A stretch of 44,197 nucleotides of DNA from JBJFCE01 sp051888775 (GTDB taxonomy: Bacteria; Bacillota; Clostridia; Lachnospirales; Lachnospiraceae), in assembly GCA_051888775.1 (NCBI GenBank), contig JBJFCE010000062.1:1-44197 (forward strand), written 5' to 3'. The position numbers and the translations under genes were made by a program. Positions 25,321 to 33,553 of this stretch are shown piece after piece. The notes beneath the pieces were generated by a model. The model was not told the origin of the DNA, made no database searches, and saw only the letters and a list, made by a program, of their open reading frames with translations. Each line of letters begins with the position of its first letter. Position 1 is the first letter of the stretch.

Positions 25321-25775
25321 TTTTCTATCTCTCTTTTCATTTCTTCCAGATTGGTATGCACAATCTCCAACAGCCGGAACAGTTCCTCCTGATCTGCTTT
25401 ACTCATGCCTACAAGCATTCTGGCATCCATATTTTCCATATGCGCTTCTACCTTCTTATGATCCGCCAATGCCATCGGTGTCATCATGATCCGCTTCAGT
25501 CTTGCATCCCTGTCCATACAGCACCTTGTGAGCAGACCGTTTTTTTCCATGACCTGAAGCGTATTCGTTGCTGTCGCACGGGAAATCCGAAATTCTTCTT
25601 CAATATTCTTTTGATAGACAGGCTGATCCTGATGCCGGAAGAGATATCCCATAATACCGGCCTGAAGTTGCGTCAGGGGCGGCTTATCCTGTATCGGTCT
25701 GGTTTTTCTGACGACTTCTCTGATCAGATTATGTATCTCCCGTAATTCAAACCCAAGCATTCTCTTCTCTTTCAT
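25317..25775 (-). CDS. MarR family transcription regulator
   Basis: A 152-residue winged-helix repressor. The DNA-binding core spans about residues 35-100 with QKNIEEEFRISRATATNTLQ as the recognition region and the wing DRDARLKRIMMT. N- and C-terminal helices form the dimer. It lies directly upstream of the heterodimeric ABC exporter and behind a 44 bp palindrome (25858-25901), so it probably represses itself and the exporter. The last codons and stop are at the end of element A4, so the C-terminus may have been changed by that insertion. Confidence 0.93.
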   Translation of the reverse strand: MKEKRMLGFELREIHNLIREVVRKTRPIQDKPPLTQLQAGIMGYLFRHQDQPVYQKNIEEEFRISRATATNTLQVMEKNGLLTRCCMDRDARLKRIMMTPMALADHKKVEAHMENMDARMLVGMSKADQEELFRLLEIVHTNLEEMKREIEN

Positions 25776-25846
25776 TTGATTCTCCCATCATTGTCTCAGA
25801 TATTGATAAACGGTAGTGTCTGATGTCAATCAGCATCTTATATATC

Positions 25847-25875
25847 TCTATAGCAAAATAATGTTAGTGTGCTAA
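25847..25875 (-). promoter_or_regulatory. Promoter of marR
   Basis: On the minus strand TTAGCA (25870-25875) and TATAGA (25847-25852) are 17 bases apart. The -35 lies within the palindrome at 25858-25901. Confidence 0.5.
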
Positions 25876-25901
25876 CTTTATTGTTAGCACACTAACATTA
25901 T
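25858..25901. promoter_or_regulatory. Perfect palindromic operator of the marR-exporter unit
   Basis: Two perfect 19-base arms, ATAATGTTAGTGTGCTAAC and its complement, flank TTTATT. Each arm is itself a near palindrome (GTTAG-TGTG-CTAAC), so two MarR dimers could bind side by side. It covers the promoter -35. Confidence 0.8.
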
Positions 25902-25932
25902 CGCGTTTGATAGTCATTGTCAATACCTTATC

Positions 25933-25983
25933 AAAAAAAATACACCCTGCATGTTCGCTTTATTCTGCGTCCATACAAGGTGT
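25933..25983 (-). terminator. Intrinsic terminator after the cytidylate-kinase-like gene
   Basis: On the minus strand ACACCTTGTATG pairs over 12 bases with CATGCAGGGTGT (two G-U pairs), followed by ATTTTTTTT. It starts 16 bases after the stop codon. Confidence 0.85.
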
Positions 25984-25999
25984 CCTCTCATACCGATAT

Positions 26000-26593
26000 T
26001 CAGAAAAAGATTTCTTTTACCACACCGCACAGGATCCGCGCTGTCTTTTCGGCTCCGTATTTACTGCTGTCGATCATCAGATCACGATGGTCAAACACTT
26101 CCTTTACTCCCTCACAATAACGCATCCGATAGATTTCCCGCGCCTTATCCACCTCGCGGATCATGCGCCTTGCCGTCTTTTCATCCATACCGAGCTTTTC
26201 GGTACAGTTCTTAATTCTCTCCTCCACAGGCGCATAGATATAGATATTCAGTACCCGGTCATAGTCCTGCAGGATGCTGTCGGCACAGCGTCCTACGATA
26301 ATACAGGATTCTTTCCGTGCAAGATCCCTGATGATATTTTTCTGCACCGCAAAGATCTCCTGTTTCATACTGACCAACCCGATCCCAAGCGGATATTTAC
26401 GGCTTTCAAAAATGGAACCGGCATTTTCTTCTTCCCGGCTGATCTCAGGCACCGGCAATCCCATCCGCTTTGCTGTCGCTTCTACAATATCGCGGTCATA
26501 GAATTCTATGCCAAGTTCCTTTGACATCTCCTGTGCAATTGTCCTTCCGAGACTTCCGAACTGCCTCGATATCGTGATACTATACTTTTCCAT
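26000..26593 (-). CDS. Cytidylate-kinase-like protein
   Basis: A 197-residue P-loop protein of the clostridial cytidylate-kinase-like family. It begins MEKYSITISRQFGSLGRTIA, where the usual Walker A is replaced by the family's SRQFGSxG. Other motifs are EFYDRDIVEATAKRMG, CIIVGRCAD and EERIKNC. It probably phosphorylates a nucleotide or similar small molecule; the substrate is unknown. GAGGAATCGT precedes the ATG at 26593; the longer frame to 26632 lacks a start signal. A terminator follows. Confidence 0.85.
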   Translation of the reverse strand: MEKYSITISRQFGSLGRTIAQEMSKELGIEFYDRDIVEATAKRMGLPVPEISREEENAGSIFESRKYPLGIGLVSMKQEIFAVQKNIIRDLARKESCIIVGRCADSILQDYDRVLNIYIYAPVEERIKNCTEKLGMDEKTARRMIREVDKAREIYRMRYCEGVKEVFDHRDLMIDSSKYGAEKTARILCGVVKEIFF

Positions 26594-26680
26594 ACGATTC
26601 CTCTTTTCTTCCGGCTCTCCGCGGCTTTTCACAACTCTACACTCCCGCTTCCCGTCTTTTACGGCTTTCGGCTTCTCTCT

Positions 26681-27442
26681 TTAGCTTCTCACAACTCCCG
26701 GCTTTTTCATGCGCTTCTGCATATAGCGCACGATGCAGGAAATGGTAAAATTGATCACAAAATAGATCAATGCCGCAAATCCGAACAATACAAAGACATC
26801 GGAAACATGGATCGCATTTGTTCCGTTATAACGATTGGCTGCGGACAAGATCTGCTTTACCCGCGCCATCAGTTCAATCGTTGCCACATTTGCCAGATAA
26901 GAGCTGTCCTTGATAGTCGTCACGACCTGACTGAGCAGCGTCGGTATGATATTCCGGTATGCCTGCGGCAAAACGATATAGATCATGATCTGTACCGTAT
27001 TAAAGCCCTGCGAATGACCTGCTTCAAATTGTCCGTGTGCAACCGAATTTAATCCGCCTCTTACAATCTCCGCAATAACGGAGGATGTAAAAAGTACAAG
27101 TGCCACGGATGCCTTAAATAACAGCTTGGTATTCACGGAAGTCAATCCAAACATCGGTTTACTCAAGAAACCGGGGCAAGGGCAAAATACCAGGCAGATA
27201 AAGATCCACAACAATAACGGAGTATTGCGGAAGACCTCGATATATACGACCGCAATCCATTTAAAAATTTTATTTTTCGGGCTATTACAATAGTTTCTGA
27301 GCAGTGCCAGAAGAGATCCGAGCAGAACTCCGACAAACACTGCAATAAAGGATATGATAATCGTAAACACAATTCCTTTCCATAAATAGGTCAGAATTGC
27401 GGGATTTTTCAACATGGATAAACTGCTTTCTAATATACTCAT
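26681..27442 (-). CDS. Polar amino acid ABC importer, permease 2
   Basis: A 253-residue His/Glu/Gln/Arg-type permease with about five membrane helices. The EAA loop that docks the ATPase is GQFEAGHSQGFNTVQIMIYIVLP; EVFRNTPLLLWIF is also characteristic. The ATG abuts the stop codon of the first permease gene (TAAATG), so the two are translationally coupled. Last gene of the four-gene importer operon. Confidence 0.93.
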   Translation of the reverse strand: MSILESSLSMLKNPAILTYLWKGIVFTIIISFIAVFVGVLLGSLLALLRNYCNSPKNKIFKWIAVVYIEVFRNTPLLLWIFICLVFCPCPGFLSKPMFGLTSVNTKLLFKASVALVLFTSSVIAEIVRGGLNSVAHGQFEAGHSQGFNTVQIMIYIVLPQAYRNIIPTLLSQVVTTIKDSSYLANVATIELMARVKQILSAANRYNGTNAIHVSDVFVLFGFAALIYFVINFTISCIVRYMQKRMKKPGVVRS

Positions 27443-28171
27443 TTAAGCCACCGTCCTTTCTGATTCCGTTTTTGCGGCGACGGTTACCTTTCTGTCCCTT
27501 TTCTTTAATGACATTTCCCATGCACTTGCCAGCGTAGACAACGGGAAACATACGATAAAGAATAAAATACCGCTTAAAAGATACGCCGGTGCATAGGCAC
27601 CTCCCGTATTCTCACCGGTAACAAAGCTATATGTCAACGAGATCAGATCCGCACCTCCGACAATATAGAGGCAGGAAGTATTCTTGATCAGATTGACGAC
27701 CTGATTTACCATAGGCGGCAGAATGATCTTGATACTCTGTGGCAGGATAATATAATACATCCTTCCGATATAGCCAAATCCCTGAGCCTGTGCCGCCTCA
27801 AACTGCCCTTTGGGAATGGCCTCGATCCCGGCGCGGATAACCTCGGACATATATGCGCCATGATATACTCCGAGCGCCAAAAATCCGGTTACCAGAATTC
27901 CGAGACTATGTCCCGAAAATGCCAATGCATAATACAAAAAACATAATTGTAAAAGCAGCGGTGTATTCTGAATCAGTTCCACATAGACTCTGCTGATCAC
28001 CTTTAAGGATTTTTTCCCGCTCGTTGCCATCAAGCCGAACAGAATACCGAGCAATAACGAAATGATCAGACCGAATAACGCTGTTTTTGCGGTATTTGCC
28101 AAACCGAGCAAAAAGGTATTCCGATACAGCCATACCTTCTCCCATGCTCTTGCTGAAAATATTCCGGACAT
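27443..28171 (-). CDS. Polar amino acid ABC importer, permease 1
   Basis: A 242-residue permease homologous to the next gene, with the signature ELIQNTPLLLQL and the EAA loop starting GQFEAAQAQGFGYIGRMYYI. AAGGAGG lies 9 bases before the ATG at 28171; the frame extends to 28237 with no start signal. It forms the heterodimeric membrane channel with the protein encoded at 26681-27442. Confidence 0.93.
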   Translation of the reverse strand: MSGIFSARAWEKVWLYRNTFLLGLANTAKTALFGLIISLLLGILFGLMATSGKKSLKVISRVYVELIQNTPLLLQLCFLYYALAFSGHSLGILVTGFLALGVYHGAYMSEVIRAGIEAIPKGQFEAAQAQGFGYIGRMYYIILPQSIKIILPPMVNQVVNLIKNTSCLYIVGGADLISLTYSFVTGENTGGAYAPAYLLSGILFFIVCFPLSTLASAWEMSLKKRDRKVTVAAKTESERTVA

Positions 28172-28250
28172 TGCTTTTCCCTCCTTCTGCTTTTTTGAAA
28201 GAAGAAGGAACTCCGTCACCGAAGCCCCTCCTTCCAATGGTCATACCTGA

Positions 28251-29201
28251 TTATTCCAATCCATTCTCTGCGATCAGCGCATCTACCGTGCCGTCCGCAA
28301 GCCATCCCTGAACCAGCTCATCAACCAATACGGAAAGTCCCGAACCCTTGGTAGTTGCCACGCCATATTCCTGCGGTGCAAATTCATCCGTAATATAAGA
28401 ACGTCCGTCTGTCTTATAGATTGCAAGAATAGACTTATCTACGCAGAAAGCATCGATCTCACCTGCGCTAAGTGCAGTGGAAATGGTCGGATAGTCATCA
28501 TACTGCTGGAATCTGACTCCTTCTGTCCATGTTGCCGGATCAAATGTTTCCGTATCAAAATTGTCTCCACTGATCAGCCCCGCATCGATCATTGCCTTAA
28601 CAAGAGATCTTGCAGAGGTGGAGCCGGATGATACACCGACGGTCTTATCAACCAGTCCGCTCAAATCAGTGATACCGGTAGAATCCTCAACAAGTACGGT
28701 TACATGATCGGTAAAGTACGGCGTAGAGAAGTCCCAGCTCTCTTTTCTTTCATCCGTGATGGTAAAAGTTGCAAGTACACAGTCAATATCACCGGAATCC
28801 AAAAGCTCTGTTCTGGTAGCTGCGGTAACTGCCGTAAACTCTACATCCACGCCAAGATATGCTGCAATCTTCTTTGCAAGCTCGATCTCCATACCGGAAT
28901 ATTCTTCTGTCAGCGGATCCTGATAGCCGAATCCGATAACCGCATTTTTTACACCGACTCTTAAAACACCACGGTCAATGATAGCCTGCACATCTGCAGC
29001 AACCTCTTGTGTTCCTTCAGCCGCATCGCTTTCTTCCGTTTCTGAAGTTTCTGAAGCTTCTGTTGCTTCCGATGTTTCCGTCACTTCCGGTGCCGTTGTC
29101 GGCTCTGCTTCTTCTTTGTCACTTCCGCCGCAACCGCCGAGTAAGAGCATCGTCATGGTAAGCGACAGTGCAAGCGCCATAAATTTTCTCCACTTTTTCA
29201 T
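28251..29201 (-). CDS. Amino acid ABC importer, substrate-binding lipoprotein
   Basis: A 316-residue lipoprotein. The signal peptide ends in the lipobox LLGGC, with acylated Cys24. Residues 27-70 are a Thr/Glu/Ser-rich linker. The binding domain begins DRGVLRVGVKNAVIGFGY and contains the family signatures GMEIELAKKIAAYLG and DFSTPYFTDHVTV. It presents a polar amino acid to the permeases; specificity cannot be read from sequence alone. It lies between the ATPase and permease genes. Confidence 0.95.
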   Translation of the reverse strand: MKKWRKFMALALSLTMTMLLLGGCGGSDKEEAEPTTAPEVTETSEATEASETSETEESDAAEGTQEVAADVQAIIDRGVLRVGVKNAVIGFGYQDPLTEEYSGMEIELAKKIAAYLGVDVEFTAVTAATRTELLDSGDIDCVLATFTITDERKESWDFSTPYFTDHVTVLVEDSTGITDLSGLVDKTVGVSSGSTSARSLVKAMIDAGLISGDNFDTETFDPATWTEGVRFQQYDDYPTISTALSAGEIDAFCVDKSILAIYKTDGRSYITDEFAPQEYGVATTKGSGLSVLVDELVQGWLADGTVDALIAENGLE

Positions 29202-29359
29202 AATATTCTCCTCCTTTTTTCTGTCCTTTCATAAAAGAAAACCTGCTGCCTTTTCAAGATGCCGCTGCCTTTTATCAAAAGACAATTTATAGAAGATCCG
29301 AAACACGGTGACTGACCTGCTGCCAAAGCAATGTGTTCCGAATCTAACTAACCATTTGA

Positions 29360-30082
29360 TTACCGGATGATCTTTCCGAGAAACTGCTTTACCCTCTCAT
29401 TCTGAGGATTTGTAAAGAAATGCTCCGGTGTCCCCTCTTCTATGATCTGTCCATCCGCCATAAATACGACACGATCGGCAACCTGCCTTGCAAAGCCCAT
29501 CTCATGTGTGACAACGACCATCGTGATGTTTTCCTTTGCCAGCTTGATCATGACATCCAGTACCTCCTGGATCGTTTCCGGATCCAGTGCCGAAGTTGGC
29601 TCATCAAAAAGAATGATCTTCGTCTGTGCACACAGCGCACGTGCAATCGCAATCCTCTGCTGCTGCCCTCCAGAAAGTGTGGTCGGATAAACGTGTGCCT
29701 TATCGGTCAGCCCTACCACATCCAGATAATGATATGCCAGTTCTTCTGCCTCTTTTTTGGACTTATGATGCAGCTTCATCGGAGCAAGCGTCAGATTCTT
29801 CAGTACTGTCATATGCGGGTACAGGTTAAACTGCTGAAATACCATAGACATCGATTCCCTGACGATTTTGGTCTTATTCTTGCTTGTAATCTCTTTTCCG
29901 TCTATGTATACATGTCCGCTGGTCGGCTCTTCCAAAAAGTTCATACAGCGTACCGTTGTCGATTTTCCGGAACCGGACGGTCCGATGATGACCAGCTTTT
30001 CGCCTTCTTTCACCTCAAGATTGACATCCTTTAATACATGCAGATCTCCGAAATATTTATTGATATTCTCCATTCTGATCAT
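29360..30082 (-). CDS. glnQ: Amino acid ABC importer, ATP-binding protein (GlnQ type)
   Basis: A 240-residue ATPase with Walker A GPSGSGKST (34-42), Q-loop VFQQFNLYPHMT, signature LSGGQQQR, Walker B ILFDEPTSALDPE and H-loop VVTHEMGFAR. It powers the importer encoded by the next three genes. The start at 30082 follows AGAGGAGAC. A 158-base gap containing a weak hairpin (about 29300-29342) separates it from the lipoprotein gene. A leader with an intrinsic terminator lies upstream (30131-30232). Confidence 0.95.
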   Translation of the reverse strand: MIRMENINKYFGDLHVLKDVNLEVKEGEKLVIIGPSGSGKSTTVRCMNFLEEPTSGHVYIDGKEITSKNKTKIVRESMSMVFQQFNLYPHMTVLKNLTLAPMKLHHKSKKEAEELAYHYLDVVGLTDKAHVYPTTLSGGQQQRIAIARALCAQTKIILFDEPTSALDPETIQEVLDVMIKLAKENITMVVVTHEMGFARQVADRVVFMADGQIIEEGTPEHFFTNPQNERVKQFLGKIIR

Positions 30083-30130
30083 AAGCCGTCTCCTCTCTTC
30101 CACTCCGATATGCTCCGCTCAGGGGAGGAT

Positions 30131-30174
30131 AAAAAAGGCGCTCCACAACCGGTTATCCGGTTATGAAACGCCTT
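30131..30174 (-). terminator. Intrinsic terminator inside the glnQ leader
   Basis: On the minus strand GGCGTTTCATAACCGG folds back on CCGGTTGTGGAGCGCC, followed by TTTTTT. It ends about 50 bases before the glnQ start, where a terminator would make expression conditional. Confidence 0.7.
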
Positions 30175-30209
30175 TGTTTCAAACAAAGAAATGCGCCCTG
30201 TATATTCAT
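30153..30209 (-). CDS. Possible leader peptide in the glnQ leader
   Basis: An 18-codon frame, MNIQGAFLCLKQRRFITG, begins 23 bases after the predicted transcription start and stops inside the terminator stem. The Lys-Gln-Arg-Arg run could be the control codons of an attenuator for a basic amino acid or glutamine importer. There is no good ribosome binding site, so it may not be translated. Confidence 0.25.
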   Translation of the reverse strand: MNIQGAFLCLKQRRFITG

Positions 30210-30232
30210 GATATACACGGCGCCTTTGCTTG
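30175..30232 (-). ncRNA. Structured 5' leader of the amino acid importer operon
   Basis: After the promoter, the transcript can form a hairpin GCGCC-GTGTATAT / ATATACA-GGGCGC and a second perfect one CTTTGTTT-G-AAACAAAG before the terminator. Two copies of AAAGGCG in the leader can compete for the GCGCCTTT strand of the terminator, which suggests attenuation. It does not match a riboswitch class I recognise. Confidence 0.45.
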
Positions 30233-30238
30233 TAAGAG

Positions 30239-30267
30239 AGTATATAACTGTCAATTGGAATTGTCAA
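30239..30267 (-). promoter_or_regulatory. Sigma-A promoter of the amino acid importer operon
   Basis: On the minus strand TTGACA (30262-30267) and TATACT (30239-30244) are 17 bases apart, a near-consensus promoter. Confidence 0.8.
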
Positions 30268-30307
30268 GGATTTATTCAAAAAGTTTTTTATTGGTTTTTA
30301 GTAATAG

Positions 30308-30499
30308 CAGTCCCTCTGCCTAAAGGAATTCCCAAGCGGCAGGAAAGGATCTTGTGTCTGACGGCTCTTGAAAAACGCCGGCACTTGGCGAGGTATTTTC
30401 GAGCCTAGTGTCCGCTGCGCTTTTTCACGAAGTGAGAACGTGCCGTCGGACACAAGATCCTTTCCTGCCGCTTGGGAATTCCTTTAGGCAGAGGGACTG
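30308..30499 (+). repeat. Type B hairpin element B2
   Basis: A 192 bp element with 58-base arms starting CAGTCCCTCTGCC. The arms differ at one position, which is a U-G pair on the core strand. The core at 30366-30441 contains CCGGCACTTGGCGAGG and CGAGCCTAGTGTCC and ends AGTGAGAACGT. It lies between the divergent glnQ and FUSC-HAD genes; the gap 30083-30613 otherwise holds the glnQ promoter and leader. Confidence 0.9.
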
Positions 30500-30613
30500 T
30501 CCTTTCAAATCATGCAAAAGTTCTATGAAAATCTTGACAAATTCAGCGTGACGTGTCATTGATGTAGAAAAGGATTTTGCGCCATGAAAGGCGCTACTCT
30601 TAGGAGGAGTTTT

Positions 30614-31924
30614 ATGCAGCATGGTCGTACACAATTTAAGTTTCCTCCCATCGGGCTTCGGATCATCAAATCCGCGCTTGGTGTGTTTTTGTGCTTTTTG
30701 ATCTATTTTCTGCGCGGTCAAAAAGGGATGCCTTTTTATTCCGCACTTGCTGTGCTGTGGTGCATTCAGGCATATACGAAGAACACCGTAAAAAACGCAA
30801 TTCAGCGTACTATCGGCACGATGATCGGCGCTGTTTACGGGTTGATCTTTATCCTTTGTAAAATGTATGTGATTGATTTCGGGTTTTCCGTACTGCATTA
30901 TTTATGTTTATCTTTGATGATCATTCCGATCATTTATACGTCCATTTTGTTTAACCGCAAGAATGCATCTTATTTTTCCTGTGTCGTCTATCTGAGTATC
31001 GTCGTCAATCATCTGGCAGATGTCAATCCCTATCTGTTTGTGCTGGACCGTGTAACGGATACAATGATCGGAATCCTGCTCGGACTGATTATCAATTCCT
31101 TTCATCTTCCGAGAACATACAGAAAGGATATCCTGTTTGCCGCAGATCTTGACAATGCACTGACCGTTACAAAGGACAAGCTGACACCCTACAGCCGCGT
31201 GATGCTCAATACGTTGTTAGAACAAGGCATGGCTTTTACGATCATGACCCTGCGTACTCCTGCCTCGCTGCTTCATTCCGTTTCTGATATTAACCTGCGA
31301 CTTCCCATTATTGCCATGGACGGCGCCGTTCTTTATGATACCAAGGAAAACCGCTATATCCGCGCCTTTGTCATTTCTCCCGAAAATGCCGGCATACTTT
31401 ATCAGCTTCTGACATCCCGTGGCTTCCATGTATTTTCCAATGTTATTCTGGAAGATCTGTTGATCATTTACTATCGTGAGTTTCAAAATCCCGCAGAAAA
31501 AGCAATCTTTCAAGAGCTGCGCCGCTCACCCTACAGGAATTATCTGAACAAAGAACGTCCTGCCACGCATCCGGTCGTTTACTTCATGTCCATCGATACG
31601 ACCGAGCGGATCGAGGCACTTTATACAGAACTGGAACAGAATGGTTATACCTCTTCCTTCAAGGTTCTGCACTATCCGTCCGATGATTACCCCGGCTATT
31701 CCTATATCAAGATCTATAATCGGAATGCCTCGGTCAAAAATATGCTTGACTACCTGATGCGGGAAACAGGTCTGCAAAAGCTGATCACCGTCAGTGACAA
31801 TCACAGCCGGTATGACGTGATGTACTCTCATCATGACAGTAACCACATCATCCGGCTGCTCAAAAAACTATATTCTCCCGTTATCTTCAGCAAAAACGCC
31901 GTTACAGAAAAAGCAAACAATTAG
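30614..31924 (+). CDS. FUSC/aromatic-acid-exporter-like membrane domain fused to a HAD (Cof-type) domain
   Basis: A 436-residue protein. Residues 15-165 contain about six hydrophobic helices of the FUSC / aromatic acid exporter type (PIGLRIIKSALGVFLCFLI, and a loop with TIGTMIGAVYGLIF). From residue 172 the sequence resembles a Cof-type HAD phosphatase. However, motif I is DLDNALT, where Ala182 replaces the usual Thr or Val, and the last motif is VSDNHSRYDVM instead of GDGxND. The HAD domain may thus bind rather than hydrolyse phosphate. TAGGAGGAG precedes the ATG at 30614. The stop overlaps the convergent gene by 4 bases. Confidence 0.8.
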   Translation: MQHGRTQFKFPPIGLRIIKSALGVFLCFLIYFLRGQKGMPFYSALAVLWCIQAYTKNTVKNAIQRTIGTMIGAVYGLIFILCKMYVIDFGFSVLHYLCLSLMIIPIIYTSILFNRKNASYFSCVVYLSIVVNHLADVNPYLFVLDRVTDTMIGILLGLIINSFHLPRTYRKDILFAADLDNALTVTKDKLTPYSRVMLNTLLEQGMAFTIMTLRTPASLLHSVSDINLRLPIIAMDGAVLYDTKENRYIRAFVISPENAGILYQLLTSRGFHVFSNVILEDLLIIYYREFQNPAEKAIFQELRRSPYRNYLNKERPATHPVVYFMSIDTTERIEALYTELEQNGYTSSFKVLHYPSDDYPGYSYIKIYNRNASVKNMLDYLMRETGLQKLITVSDNHSRYDVMYSHHDSNHIIRLLKKLYSPVIFSKNAVTEKANN

Positions 31925-32379
31925 GACATTGCATTCGCCTGTTTATATTTGTACAGCATCTCCGCATGATTCTGTTCTTCAATCTGGATATCCGCAAACA
32001 GCTTACGAAGCTCGGTATTATCGCAGTTGAACACATCGGAATTGTATTCGGAAGAAACCATTTTCTCCGTTCCGATGCAGTCTGTTGCAAGGAAGTTATC
32101 ATGCTCCTTGTCTGCCGTATTGCCGCCGTCCTTATAGGTTGCGCACGGGCAGTATTCCTTTCCCTGAGAATCATTGCAGTCACAGGACGGTATCTCACCA
32201 TTCAGCGCCTGCCCCAAGGACTGAAAATGCTTCTGCTCTTCCTTCTGCAATGTACGGAATAAGTTCTGCAGCTCGGTATCCTTTGCTTCCGATGCGTACT
32301 TCTCATATTTTGCGATGCATCCCTTTTCCTGTGTCTGTAAATCCTTGATCGCAGTTGTTTCTTTTGCTGTTAAAACCAT
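31921..32379 (-). CDS. Ferritin-fold, spore-coat-like protein
   Basis: A 152-residue helical protein. Two helix-turn pairs with Glu and His spaced as in ferritin-like proteins are visible (KEEQKHFQSL near 46-55 and EEQNHAEMLYKYKQ near the C-terminus). A cysteine-rich linker lies between them (CDCNDSQGKEYCPC). Clostridial CotF/coat-like proteins have this plan, so a coat or metal-storage role is likely, but I cannot separate these. AGAGGAATGTATC precedes the start. Confidence 0.7.
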   Translation of the reverse strand: MVLTAKETTAIKDLQTQEKGCIAKYEKYASEAKDTELQNLFRTLQKEEQKHFQSLGQALNGEIPSCDCNDSQGKEYCPCATYKDGGNTADKEHDNFLATDCIGTEKMVSSEYNSDVFNCDNTELRKLFADIQIEEQNHAEMLYKYKQANAMS

Positions 32380-32505
32380 GATACATTCCTCTCTTTCTTC
32401 TTACCGGATTTTTAATTCCATTTCCAGTATGGACAATTTTTCCGGCTTCATACAAAAAAGAGTTTTTCATCCGCACACTCTGTCAAAATTCCACCCGTAC
32501 TGCTT

Positions 32506-33381
32506 TTACTGCATCGTTTCTTCCGCATAACTTTCTCCCGTGGCATAATCGATCACCACGCCCGGCTGCACATTGTATACAAATACATCAAAACAGATTC
32601 CGACACCGTCATCCTCCAGTGAATACGCTTCCATCCGCACCCCTGCCGCAACCAGATCTTCGCCCTGAAAAGCCGGTGTAACACGGTATAGAACATGATG
32701 ATTCGTGGTCCTGATATAAGACGCCACATCATTTTCAAACGGCAGCATCCCCTGTACGTTCAGGTAGCGTGTTCCGGTAATCAGATTGCGTTCATTCGCA
32801 TTTTCTCCTGCAAGCTGATAACCGATCAAATGGCAGCGGTTATACAGATAATTGCCTTCTATGCAGTCATATTTTACGGTATGCCAGCCGGACGGCCGGA
32901 CAGGACCGATCTCTCCCCGCTCCTCGGTAGGCATCAGCTCCTGCCCGAGCAGCGCATATGCCGCGCCGCATCTTCCAAGTCCGTCCAGCTCACTGTACTG
33001 CTCAAACGCTTCTGTCATTCCCTGTTCCGTCCGGTACTCCATGTCCGAAAAATCCGGCATATTATCGCCGATCACAACGTAGGGATCACCGGAATATGCC
33101 GGAATGCTCTCCAAATCAAATGCGGTCTCTGTTTGCGTTCCAAGGAAGTCTTCCTCCGCACCGACATTGTCCGTTTCCGTGCCGACATCGTCCATTCCGG
33201 ACTCATTCGTTTCCGTACTGATGTCATCCGTTTCCGTCCCGTTGAAATCCGCTTCTTCACGAAGTGTAACAATTTCCCACAAAAAGAACAGACAAAGTGC
33301 CCCGGCAAGACACAGCCATGATCTTATTTTTCTATATTTTCGCTTTTTATGCCGTCTTCCTCTGTAGGCTTTCTTATTCAT
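32506..33381 (-). CDS. Membrane-anchored DNA/RNA non-specific endonuclease
   Basis: A 291-residue protein. A very basic N-terminus and one hydrophobic helix (about 22-38) anchor it with the nuclease domain outside the cell. Residues 40-90 are an acidic, repetitive linker with recurring Thr-Glu-Thr units. The nuclease domain (about 100-291) is of the EndA / streptodornase type: YNRCHLIGYQLAGENAN contains the catalytic His, with NLITGTRYLN as the metal-binding Asn region. It may serve in DNA scavenging or uptake. The start has only a weak ribosome binding site. Confidence 0.88.
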   Translation of the reverse strand: MNKKAYRGRRHKKRKYRKIRSWLCLAGALCLFFLWEIVTLREEADFNGTETDDISTETNESGMDDVGTETDNVGAEEDFLGTQTETAFDLESIPAYSGDPYVVIGDNMPDFSDMEYRTEQGMTEAFEQYSELDGLGRCGAAYALLGQELMPTEERGEIGPVRPSGWHTVKYDCIEGNYLYNRCHLIGYQLAGENANERNLITGTRYLNVQGMLPFENDVASYIRTTNHHVLYRVTPAFQGEDLVAAGVRMEAYSLEDDGVGICFDVFVYNVQPGVVIDYATGESYAEETMQ

Positions 33382-33426
33382 ACTGACTCATCATCCGTTT
33401 CAAAATATTCTTCATAAAAAAGCACA

Positions 33427-33542
33427 TAAAATAAGTACGCTGCTTAGGTGCCGACAAAAGACATCAATTTGCGACAGCCTTAGGAACGTGAGCCGAGCAA
33501 ATTGATGTCTTTTACCGGCACCGGAGCAGCGTACTTATTTTA
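33427..33542 (-). repeat. Type C hairpin element C2
   Basis: A 116 bp element with arms of about 44 bases running from TAAAATAAGTACG to GACATCAATTT. The core is inverted relative to C1 and identical to it except at two positions that pair with each other (T-A in C1, C-G in C2). It sits 11 bases after the mannanase gene and probably also terminates it. Confidence 0.88.
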
Positions 33543-33553
33543 TTTGGCAGCCC

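Noticed and set aside
29300..29342. Hairpin between glnQ and the lipoprotein gene as a terminator
   Set aside because: The stem is short with mismatches and no T run follows; it is more likely an mRNA processing or stability feature.
30079..30279. 66-residue frame across the glnQ leader as a gene
   Set aside because: Its start lies upstream of the predicted promoter -35 and it reads through the terminator and ribosome binding site of glnQ.
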